A stretch of 64,000 bases of DNA from Rhizobium sp. SL86 (GTDB lineage Bacteria; Pseudomonadota; Alphaproteobacteria; Rhizobiales; Rhizobiaceae). The notes beneath the pieces are model-generated. The model did not search any database. It saw only the letters and a program-made list of their open reading frames with translations, and was not told the DNA's origin. The stretch's first letter is position 1. The number at the start of each line of letters is the position of its first letter. Positions 15,744 through 23,288 of the stretch are shown here, piece after piece. The position numbers and the translations under genes were made by a program. The stretch covers positions 124,001-188,000 of the forward strand of contig NZ_JAPPRJ010000008.1 in NCBI RefSeq assembly GCF_026672545.1, read 5' to 3'.

Positions 15744-17456
15744 ATGCCCTACAAGATGTCCCGCGCCGCCTATGCCTCGATGTTTGGTCCCACCGTTGGC
15801 GACAAGGTGCGGCTTGCCGATACCGAGCTTTTCATCGAGGTGGAGAAGGATTTTACCGCTTACGGCGACGAGGTGAAGTTCGGCGGCGGCAAGGTCATCC
15901 GTGACGGCATGGGCCAGAGCCAGGTGACGCGCGCTGATGGCGCCGTCGATACCGTCATCACCAATGCGGTGATCGTCGATCACACCGGCATCATCAAGGC
16001 GGATATCGGGCTGAAGGACGGACGTATCGTCGCGATCGGCAAGGCTGGCAATCCGGATACGCAGCCGGGCGTCAACATCATCGTCGGGCCGGGCACGGAA
16101 GCGATTGCCGGCGAGGGCAAGATTGTCACCGCCGGTGGCATGGACGCCCATATCCATTTCATCTGCCCGCAGCAGATCGAAGAGGCGCTGATGAGCGGCC
16201 TCACCTGCATGCTGGGCGGCGGCACCGGCCCCGCGCACGGCACGCTTGCCACCACCTGCACGCCCGGCCCCTGGCACATCGCCCGCATGATCGAGGCAGC
16301 CGACGCCTTCCCGATGAACCTTGCCTTTGCCGGCAAGGGCAATGCCTCGCTGCCCGGCGCGCTCGAAGAAATGGTGCTCGGCGGCGCCACCTCGCTGAAA
16401 CTGCACGAGGATTGGGGCACGACACCCGGCGCCATTGACTGCTGCCTGTCGGTTGCCGATGAGTATGACGTGCAGGTGATGATCCACACCGACACGCTGA
16501 ACGAAAGCGGCTTCGTGGAAGATACCGTCGGCGCCATCAAGGGCCGCACCATTCATGCCTTCCACACCGAAGGCGCCGGCGGCGGCCATGCGCCGGACAT
16601 CATCAAGATCTGCGGCCAGCCGAATGTCATCCCGTCGTCGACGAACCCGACGCGGCCCTACACGGTCAATACGCTCGCCGAACATCTCGACATGCTGATG
16701 GTCTGCCATCATCTCTCGCCGTCGATCCCGGAAGACATCGCCTTTGCCGAAAGCCGTATCCGCAAGGAAACCATTGCAGCGGAAGATATTCTCCACGATA
16801 TCGGCGCCTTTTCGATCATCTCGTCGGACAGCCAGGCCATGGGCCGCGTCGGCGAAGTGATCATCCGCACCTGGCAGACGGCCGACAAGATGAAGCGCCA
16901 GCGCGGCAGCCTGCCCGGCGAGACCGGCGACAACGACAATCTGCGTGTGCGCCGTTACGTGGCGAAATACACGATCAACCCGGCGATCGCGCATGGCGTC
17001 AGCCACGAGATCGGCTCGATCGAAATCGGCAAACGTGCCGATCTCGTGATCTGGAACCCGGCCTTTTTTGGCGTGAAGCCGGATATGGTGCTGATGGGCG
17101 GCGTGATTGCGGCTGCCCCGATGGGCGATCCGAACGCCTCCATCCCGACACCGCAGCCGGTGCATTACCGCCCGATGTTCGGCGCCTATGGCAAGGCACG
17201 CACGAACTCCTCCGTCACCTTCGTCTCCCAGGCTTCGCTCGACGCAGGTCTTGCCGGAAGACTCGGCGTTGCCAAGCAGCTGGTGGCGGTAAAGAACACC
17301 CGCGGCGGCATTTCCAAGAAGTCGATGATCCTCAACGACCTGACCCCGCATATCGAGGTGGACCCGGAAACCTACGAGGTGCGTGCCGATGGCGAACTCC
17401 TGACCTGCGAACCGGCAACCGTGCTGCCGATGGCGCAGCGGTATTTCCTGTTCTGA
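15744..17456 (+). CDS. ureC: Urease alpha (catalytic) subunit
   Basis: A 570-residue nickel enzyme that hydrolyses urea to ammonia and carbamate. All active-site residues are present: His136 and His138 (MDAHIHF), the carbamylated Lys219 (SLKLHEDWG), His248 (MIHTDTL), His274 (HAFHTEGAGG), Cys321-His322 of the flap (MVCHHLSP) and Asp362 (ISSDSQAMG). The start at 15744 has AAGGAG at 15729-15734, and MPYKMSRAAYASMFGPT is the usual N-terminus. It is the last structural gene. The nickel-insertion genes ureEFG resume only 2.3 kb downstream, after an unrelated block. Confidence 0.98.
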   Translation: MPYKMSRAAYASMFGPTVGDKVRLADTELFIEVEKDFTAYGDEVKFGGGKVIRDGMGQSQVTRADGAVDTVITNAVIVDHTGIIKADIGLKDGRIVAIGKAGNPDTQPGVNIIVGPGTEAIAGEGKIVTAGGMDAHIHFICPQQIEEALMSGLTCMLGGGTGPAHGTLATTCTPGPWHIARMIEAADAFPMNLAFAGKGNASLPGALEEMVLGGATSLKLHEDWGTTPGAIDCCLSVADEYDVQVMIHTDTLNESGFVEDTVGAIKGRTIHAFHTEGAGGGHAPDIIKICGQPNVIPSSTNPTRPYTVNTLAEHLDMLMVCHHLSPSIPEDIAFAESRIRKETIAAEDILHDIGAFSIISSDSQAMGRVGEVIIRTWQTADKMKRQRGSLPGETGDNDNLRVRRYVAKYTINPAIAHGVSHEIGSIEIGKRADLVIWNPAFFGVKPDMVLMGGVIAAAPMGDPNASIPTPQPVHYRPMFGAYGKARTNSSVTFVSQASLDAGLAGRLGVAKQLVAVKNTRGGISKKSMILNDLTPHIEVDPETYEVRADGELLTCEPATVLPMAQRYFLF

Positions 17457-17498
17457 GGAGCCCTTTGGCAGGCGGATGCTCTGTGATAGGATGTCGCC

Positions 17499-17774
17499 AT
17501 GAGCACCAAGGAGACTGTCAGCATCGACGGTGACTTGAAAAAGCGTCTCGCTGTCATCGCGGAACGCGAAGGTTCGACCGTGTCCGAACTGGCTGAAGAC
17601 GTTTTGCGGCTTCATGCGGAGGATGTTGAACGCCAGGAGGCCGAGTTTGCCGAGGATGATCGCCGCTGGGCGAAATATCTGGAGACGGGCGAATCTATCG
17701 CGTTCGAAGATTTCATGTCGGAGCTTCAGTCTTTGGCTGACGAGGCAGGTCGCAAGGCGGCGGGCGCTGCGTGA
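17499..17774 (+). CDS. Ribbon-helix-helix antitoxin (ParD/CopG type)
   Basis: A 91-residue protein. The N-terminal ETVSIDGDLKKRLAVIAEREGSTVSELAEDVL has the beta-strand plus two-helix pattern of RHH DNA-binding proteins, and the acidic C-terminal half (VERQEAEFAEDDRRWAKYLE) fits a toxin-binding arm. Such antitoxins neutralise ParE and repress their own operon. Its stop overlaps the GTG of the toxin frame by 4 bp. The toxin frame is broken, so the antitoxin may now be free-standing. Confidence 0.8.
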   Translation: MSTKETVSIDGDLKKRLAVIAEREGSTVSELAEDVLRLHAEDVERQEAEFAEDDRRWAKYLETGESIAFEDFMSELQSLADEAGRKAAGAA

Positions 17775-18062
17775 AGATTGTTGTTCTGCCTGAAGCGAGG
17801 CAGGATCTTCTCCGCCTTCGCAACTTTCTCCTGGTGCGGAATCCGCTGGCGGCGCAAAAAGCTATATTGGCGATCAGAGGCGGCTTTTTTTCGTCTACAG
17901 GACAATCCGAAACTTGGTGCGGATGTGGAAGGACGGCCTGGAGACCGGCAGCTCTTCATCCCCTTCGGCAATAGCGCATATGTTCTGCGCTGCAGACTGG
18001 ACGAGGCGCGGGATATTCTGATCGTGGTCCGGATCTGGCATGGGCGGGAAAGTAGAGACTAA
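17771..18062 (+). pseudogene. ParE-type toxin frame disrupted at a T7 tract
   Basis: From the GTG at 17771 the protein MKIVVLPEARQDLLRLRNFL is a ParE/RelE start. After codon 40 (TTT TTT TCG at 17885-17893) it runs into a non-homologous tail and stops by 17974. Removing one T from the 7-T tract at 17885-17891 restores about 96 residues continuing RLQDNPKLGADVEGRPG and ending VVRIWHGRESRD, with the C-terminal R-I-W-H-GR motif typical of ParE. The options are a genuine inactivating insertion, a sequencing error, or transcriptional slippage at the T tract. The restored length is normal for the family. Confidence 0.75.
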
Positions 18063-18129
18063 GACGCGGAGTTCGCCTGCTTCTTCCATTCGTCGCCCAC
18101 CTTTGTTCCTTTTGTTGACCGGTACGACA

Positions 18130-18573
18130 ATGACCATTGAAGTCCGAAGAATGACTGCGGCGGATCTTGACGTTTGGTCCCGCATGCGTGCCTGCCTGTG
18201 GGGCAGCCTCGATCTCGACGGACATCGTGCGGAGATCGCCGCGATGGTCGGCAATGCCCGTCATCGTGCCTATCTTGCCGTTGGGCCGAATGGCGAAGCC
18301 TGCGGTTTTGCCGAGGTGTCGATCCGCGATTACGCGAATGGTTGCACACAAACGCCGGTGCTGTTTCTCGAGGGGATCTGGGTGGAGCCGAAGACGCGGC
18401 GATCTGGTGTGGGTGCGTCTCTTCTCTCCCGCATCACCTCCGATCTGAGGGGCGAAGGACATGTTGAACTGTGTTCGGATGCCGGGCTTGAGAACCTCAC
18501 CTCCCACGAGGCGCATGCGGCCTGGGGTTTTGACGAGACCCAGCGGGTCGTCTATTTCCGCAAGCCGCTGTGA
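18130..18573 (+). CDS. Aminoglycoside 6'-N-acetyltransferase-like GNAT protein
   Basis: A 147-residue GNAT protein. The segments GFAEVSIRDYANGC, PVLFLEGIWVEPKTRRSGVG (acetyl-CoA loop R-x-x-G-V-G) and WGFDETQRVVYFRKPL closely follow the AAC(6')-I enzymes of enteric bacteria, which acetylate the 6' amino group of aminoglycosides in the cytoplasm. Whether it confers resistance is unknown, since many chromosomal relatives are poorly active. The ATG at 18130 is chosen because it matches the family start; the frame upstream to 18040 is not conserved. It lies between the broken toxin and a coiled-coil gene, inside the urease locus. Confidence 0.75.
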   Translation: MTIEVRRMTAADLDVWSRMRACLWGSLDLDGHRAEIAAMVGNARHRAYLAVGPNGEACGFAEVSIRDYANGCTQTPVLFLEGIWVEPKTRRSGVGASLLSRITSDLRGEGHVELCSDAGLENLTSHEAHAAWGFDETQRVVYFRKPL

Positions 18574-18629
18574 TGGCAAGTGCCCGCGTTTGGTGGTAGA
18601 TTTCGGTCCTGTCACGTCAGGGTGGAGCC

Positions 18630-18872
18630 ATGGCTGAAGACATCAACAATCTTGTGCTTGAACACCTGCGCGCTGTCCGCGCGGACATCCGCGACATGCG
18701 GGATATCCTGCGTGAGCAGGGCAGCCGTCTGACCCGGATCGAATTGGGGCTCGCCGGTCTTCGCCGAGATCAGGGAACTGATGCAGAAGGCGTTGCAGAG
18801 ATGGGGCTGCGGCTGGATCGTCTCACCGACAAGATCCACCGGATCGAGCGGCGGCTCGACCTCACGGATTGA
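18630..18872 (+). CDS. Small coiled-coil protein
   Basis: An 80-residue, highly charged protein (MAEDINNLVLEHLRAVRADI...), helical throughout with heptad-like spacing and ending RIERRLDLTD. It has a good ribosome-binding site (GGTGGAG). The C-terminal RIERRLDL is shared with the small protein at 34313-34519, suggesting the same unnamed family; rhizobial genomes carry many such peptides next to enzymes or toxin-antitoxin genes. No function is assigned. Confidence 0.65.
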   Translation: MAEDINNLVLEHLRAVRADIRDMRDILREQGSRLTRIELGLAGLRRDQGTDAEGVAEMGLRLDRLTDKIHRIERRLDLTD

Positions 18873-19050
18873 TGAACGAACGTGCTGCACCTGTGCCATG
18901 ACCAAGGCGCATAACCGCTATGCATTGCTGTTAAAATCACCGTTCCATGCTGCACTGCACGCAAAGACCGGGTAAAATCTCTCCTGTGTTTTCGCCGACT
19001 GGCGTCCGTGAGGCGTCGGGGCGCCTATGTGTTTTTACAGGAGACGATCC

Positions 19051-19590
19051 ATGTTGATTGGCCGCAAAGTGCCTGATGTGACCTTCCGCACGCGCGTTCG
19101 TGATGAATCGATCGGCGGCCCCAATCCCTTCCGCTGGCAGGATGTCACCTCGGCGGATTATTTTGGCGGCAAGCGCGTTGTGCTGTTTTCGCTGCCGGGC
19201 GCCTTCACGCCCACCTGCTCCACCTATCAGCTGCCGGATTTTGAAAAGCTCTATCCGGAATTCCAGGCGGAAGGCATTGACGAGATCTACTGCATCTCCG
19301 TCAACGATGCCTTTGTGATGAATGCCTGGGGCAAGTCGCAGGGTCTCGACAACGTCAAGCTCATTCCGGATGGTTCCGGCGAGTTCACCCGCAAGATGGG
19401 CATGCTGGTGCGCAAGGACAATCTCGGCTTCGGCCTGCGCTCCTGGCGGTATGCCGCCGTCATCAACAACGGCATCGTCGAACAGTGGTTCGAGGAAGAG
19501 GGCTTTTCCGACAACTGCGAAACCGACCCTTATGGGGTTTCCTCGCCGCAGAACATCCTGGAAACCCTGCGCCGCAAGGAAGCTGCCTGA
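19051..19590 (+). CDS. Peroxiredoxin (Prx5/atypical 2-Cys type)
   Basis: A 179-residue thioredoxin-fold peroxidase starting MLIGRKVPDVTFRTRVRDE. The peroxidatic Cys56 sits in GAFTPTCSTYQLP, and the conserved Arg and the DNLGFGLRSWRYAAVI segment fit the Prx5 group. It reduces hydrogen peroxide and organic hydroperoxides in the cytoplasm using glutaredoxin or thioredoxin. The ATG at 19051 follows AGGAGACG; the 8-residue longer frame is less likely. It lies directly before ureE by 122 bp. Confidence 0.9.
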   Translation: MLIGRKVPDVTFRTRVRDESIGGPNPFRWQDVTSADYFGGKRVVLFSLPGAFTPTCSTYQLPDFEKLYPEFQAEGIDEIYCISVNDAFVMNAWGKSQGLDNVKLIPDGSGEFTRKMGMLVRKDNLGFGLRSWRYAAVINNGIVEQWFEEEGFSDNCETDPYGVSSPQNILETLRRKEAA

Positions 19591-19712
19591 GTTTTGGGAG
19601 GGGCGGGCTCTTTTCCTGCGCCGGCCCCTCATCTCGTGCATCGCAAAATCCTGCTTGTCATGCGGGACGGGCTTCGCAATGATGGCAGCGAAGTCACAGG
19701 AACAGAAATCCC

Positions 19713-20240
19713 ATGCAGCATGTCCATTCCTACCGCCCGGCTGGCGAGATCAGCGATCCGCCCGTCGATACCGTCACGCTCCCGCATGACCTGCGCCATC
19801 TGCGCCGCAAGCTCCTGCATCTCTCCAATGGCGACATGGTGATGCTGGACCTGAAGGAGGCCGTGCTGTTCCATGACGGCGACCGGCTGGTGCTGGACAA
19901 TGGCGATACGGTGGAAGTGAAGGCGGCGGCGGAAAAACTGTTCGAGGTGAAGGCGCGCAACACGCTGCATCTCATCGAACTCGCCTGGCATCTCGGCAAC
20001 CGGCATCTCTCGGCACAGATCGAGGAAGGGCGTATCCTGATCCTGCGCGATCACGTGATCCGCTCGATGCTGGAAGGTCTGGGTGCCAGCGTTAGCGATG
20101 TGGAGGAGCCCTTCCAGCCCGCCCGCGGCGCCTATCACAGCCACGGTTCGCATGGTCATGCTCATGATCACGGGCACAAGCACGACCATGGCCACGATCA
20201 TTCCCATGGACACGGGCACGATCATCATCACCACGATTGA
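19713..20240 (+). CDS. ureE: Urease nickel metallochaperone UreE
   Basis: A 175-residue protein. Residues about 15-70 form the peptide-binding domain and about 75-140 the metal-binding domain (EVKARNTLHLIELAWHLGNRHL). The tail from about residue 141 is extremely His-rich: 18 His in 34 residues, alternating with Gly and Asp, ending HHHHD. UreE delivers nickel to the UreDFG-urease complex, and the tail is a nickel store. Nine bases before ureF. Confidence 0.95.
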   Translation: MQHVHSYRPAGEISDPPVDTVTLPHDLRHLRRKLLHLSNGDMVMLDLKEAVLFHDGDRLVLDNGDTVEVKAAAEKLFEVKARNTLHLIELAWHLGNRHLSAQIEEGRILILRDHVIRSMLEGLGASVSDVEEPFQPARGAYHSHGSHGHAHDHGHKHDHGHDHSHGHGHDHHHHD

Positions 20241-20246
20241 GACCCG

Positions 20247-20918
20247 ATGAGCGGTTCCTCTGAGATGCAGGCCCTGCTGCGGCTGATGGCTTGGCTGTCG
20301 CCGGCCTTTCCGGTCGGCGGTTTTGCCTATTCCGGCGGACTGGAGCGGGCGGTACATGATCGTCTGGTGACGGATGCCGTCGGGTTGGAGGCCTGGTTTT
20401 CGACGCTGCTGCGCCATGGCACGCTGTGGAACGATGCGGTTCTCCTCTCCGCCTCCGCGGCGGCAAAGGGGGAGAGCGAGGTGCTTGCGGAAGTCGCCGA
20501 ACTGGGTCTGGCCCTGGCGGGTTCCGCCGAGCGGCATCTGGAAACGCTGTCCTTGGGCAAGGCCTTTCTTTCCGCCGCAACCGCCTGGCCGCATTCGGTG
20601 TTTGCGGCGCTGCCGAAGGATTGTCCCTATCCGGTCGCTGTCGGTGCGGTCGCCGCCGCGCATGGCATCGACGCGGTGCAGGCGCTCGCCGCCTTCCTGC
20701 ATGCCGGCCTCTCGCAAGGTGTGTCTGCCGGCATCCGGCTGGGCGTCTGTGGCCAGCAGCAGGGGGTGGAGATCCTCGCCCGGCTGGAATCGCTGATGGC
20801 GGCGACCGCCGAACGGGCGGCACGCGCCAGCCTCGATGACCTTGGCACGGCGACTGTGCAGGCGGATATCGCCTCGCTCCGGCACGAGACGCAGGTTTCG
20901 CGCCTGTTCCGGTCCTGA
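20247..20918 (+). CDS. ureF: Urease accessory protein UreF
   Basis: A 223-residue helical protein opening with LRLMAWLSPAFPVGGFAYSGGLERAVHD, the UreF signature, and ending with the conserved LRHETQVSRLFRS. It acts with UreD and UreG as a GTPase-gating chaperone for nickel insertion. It follows ureE closely and is followed by ureG after about 80 bp. Confidence 0.95.
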   Translation: MSGSSEMQALLRLMAWLSPAFPVGGFAYSGGLERAVHDRLVTDAVGLEAWFSTLLRHGTLWNDAVLLSASAAAKGESEVLAEVAELGLALAGSAERHLETLSLGKAFLSAATAWPHSVFAALPKDCPYPVAVGAVAAAHGIDAVQALAAFLHAGLSQGVSAGIRLGVCGQQQGVEILARLESLMAATAERAARASLDDLGTATVQADIASLRHETQVSRLFRS

Positions 20919-20999
20919 CGACCGTTCAACGTTTTGTCGCCTTGTGCGGCGCAGCGGCGGCGTTATGCTGCCGCCATGATTTTCTGGAAAGGCATGGAC

Positions 21000-21612
<613 letters not shown>

Positions 21613-21620
<8 letters not shown>

Positions 21621-22431
21621 GACGAAGCGTTTCGGTTCCTATGATGTGACGGTTCTGATCGACGGCGTCTACAAGGCGCCGATCGAGCACCTCGCGCACG
21701 CGAGCAGCGAAGGGGTCCGCGATGCGGCTGTCGCCGCCTGGGGGGCGCCGACGGTGGACATGGACGTCAACCTGTTCCTTCTCACGGGACCGGACGGCGT
21801 GACGCTGGTCGATGCCGGCACGGGACCGTTCTGGGGGCCGCAGCTCGGGCTTGGCCGGGCGGCACTCGCCGAAGCGGGCGTTCGGCCGGAGGATGTGGTG
21901 CGCGTGCTTGTCACCCATCTGCACGGCGATCATGCGCTTGGGCTGTTTGCCGATGACGGCGCCTATTTTCCGAAGGCGGAGATCTTCGCGCCGAAAGCCG
22001 ACCTGGACTTCTTCGGCAATTCAGCCCTGAAGGAGACGGTGCCGACTTACCGGCGCGGTGGCTTTGATATTGCCGCACGGTTGCTGGCAACCTACGGCGA
22101 GCGGGTGAAACCGGTGGAGGAAGGTCCCGTCTTGCCGGAGATCGAGGCGATCGCCATGCCGGGCCACACACCCGGCCATTTCGGTTATCTGATCGGCGAG
22201 GGGACCGACCGGCTTGTTCTGTGGGGTGATCTGGTCCACGCGCCGGCACTTCAGCTCGATGATCCGGATTTCTGTTTTATCTATGATGCCGATGCCGCAC
22301 AGGGAGCCGCCAGCCGCCGGTCGATCTTTGCACGGGCAAGCAAGGAGGGCTGGACGGCCTCCGGCGGCCACGTTTCCGGCTATGTGCGTGTCGAGCGTGC
22401 CGGTGAGGGCTGGCGTTTTACCCCGGCCTGA
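21613..22431 (+). CDS. Metallo-beta-lactamase-fold hydrolase
   Basis: A 272-residue protein with the zinc motif THLHGDHALG (His102, His104, Asp106, His107), a further His in AMPGHTPGHFG and Asp in LWGDLVHAP, all as in glyoxalase II/lactonase-type MBL enzymes. No signal peptide is evident. The substrate is unknown; related proteins hydrolyse lactones, thioesters or other esters. The ATG at 21613 overlaps the ureG stop by 8 bp (an ATG at 21598 is also possible), so it belongs to the ureEFG transcription unit. It is convergent with the Crp/Fnr gene. Confidence 0.8.
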
Positions 22432-22473
22432 CCGTCAACCGACAAGCCGGGTGAGTAAGGCGCCCGGCAGATG

Positions 22474-23160
22474 TCAGACGTCCTTCAGCGCTTCCACATT
22501 GCCGATCTGGATCACCCGGCCGCGTACGGTCACGCCGGTGCGGCGCAGCGACGAGAAGGCGCGCGATAGCGCTTCGGGCGCCAGGCCCAGCATGCCGGCG
22601 AGAAGACTTTTCTGGTAGGGCAGGCGGATCGAGGTCGGGCCGTTTTCCGTCGCGCAACGGGTCAGGAGATAATCGGCCACGCGCTGCGGGGCGGTGTGCA
22701 GCCGGTCGTTCACCACGCAGTCCATGGTTGACAGCAGGTGGTCGGAGAGCGTCGCCATGATCGCCTTCGCCACCGTCGGATCCTGTTCGGCGAGTTCGCG
22801 CACATCCTGCATGTCGAAGCGGGCGAGGGTCACGTTTTCCGCCGCCTGGGCATTAAAACGGTATTTGTCGCCGCCATAGATCAGGCATTCTGCAAACATG
22901 TCGCCCGGGCCGCAGATGCGGATATCCGCCTGCCGTCCGTCGCGGCTGACCCGGTAGAGACGAACATAACCGCTCAGCAGGCAATAGAAGGAGAGTGCCG
23001 CTTCGCCTTCGCGGAAGATCGAGGCGCGCGCCGGCATGGTCGCGATATGCGCGCCGTCCAGCATCTTTGATGACGCCATCGGGGACAGCGCTCGGATGAA
23101 GCTCGTCTTCGACAGAAGAGTCCGCTCGCGTTGATTTGCCCTGTGATTCCTGTCCAGCAT
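22474..23160 (-). CDS. Crp/Fnr-family transcriptional regulator
   Basis: A 228-residue protein. Residues about 35-150 form the cyclic-nucleotide-binding-like barrel (FREGEAALSFYCLLSGYVRLY and GDMFAECLIYGG), and about 160-225 the winged HTH with recognition helix LGLAPEALSRAFSSL. The E-x-x-S-R in that helix is the FNR/FixK type, which predicts binding to TTGAT-N4-ATCAA sites. The N-terminal Cys cluster of oxygen-sensing FNR is absent, so it is closer to FixK/NnrR/Dnr-like proteins. The ATG at 23160 follows GGGGAG; a GTG at 23181 is less likely. A candidate box lies upstream at 23241-23254. Confidence 0.85.
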   Translation of the reverse strand: MLDRNHRANQRERTLLSKTSFIRALSPMASSKMLDGAHIATMPARASIFREGEAALSFYCLLSGYVRLYRVSRDGRQADIRICGPGDMFAECLIYGGDKYRFNAQAAENVTLARFDMQDVRELAEQDPTVAKAIMATLSDHLLSTMDCVVNDRLHTAPQRVADYLLTRCATENGPTSIRLPYQKSLLAGMLGLAPEALSRAFSSLRRTGVTVRGRVIQIGNVEALKDV

Positions 23161-23240
23161 CGCCTGTCGCTCCCCTTGCACGTCATTGTCCCTCGGACTG
23201 CGAACGGGAGTGAAGGTAACACCACGCGGAAAGGCCCAAT

Positions 23241-23254
23241 TTGACGTCGATCAA
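23241..23254. promoter_or_regulatory. FNR/FixK-type box upstream of the Crp/Fnr gene
   Basis: TTGACGTCGATCAA matches TTGAT-N4-ATCAA with one mismatch (9 of 10 defined positions). It is centred about 88 bp upstream of the regulator's ATG on the reverse strand. The regulator has the FNR-type recognition helix, so autoregulation is a reasonable inference. Confidence 0.5.
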
Positions 23255-23288
23255 ACTGGGCCCCTCGAAAGATTAATTTTGTTTGTGC

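Noticed and set aside
15684..17615. 643-codon open frame on the reverse strand of ureC
   Set aside because: Antisense to ureC, no ribosome-binding site or recognisable domain; His/Asp/Arg-rich composition typical of an antisense shadow.
17895..18254. 119-codon open frame on the reverse strand overlapping the broken toxin and acetyltransferase
   Set aside because: Antisense to better-supported genes with family motifs.
20140..20240. Dense short repeats that could suggest a CRISPR-like or tandem array
   Set aside because: They encode the alternating His/Gly/Asp tail of UreE; no spacers and reading frame is maintained.
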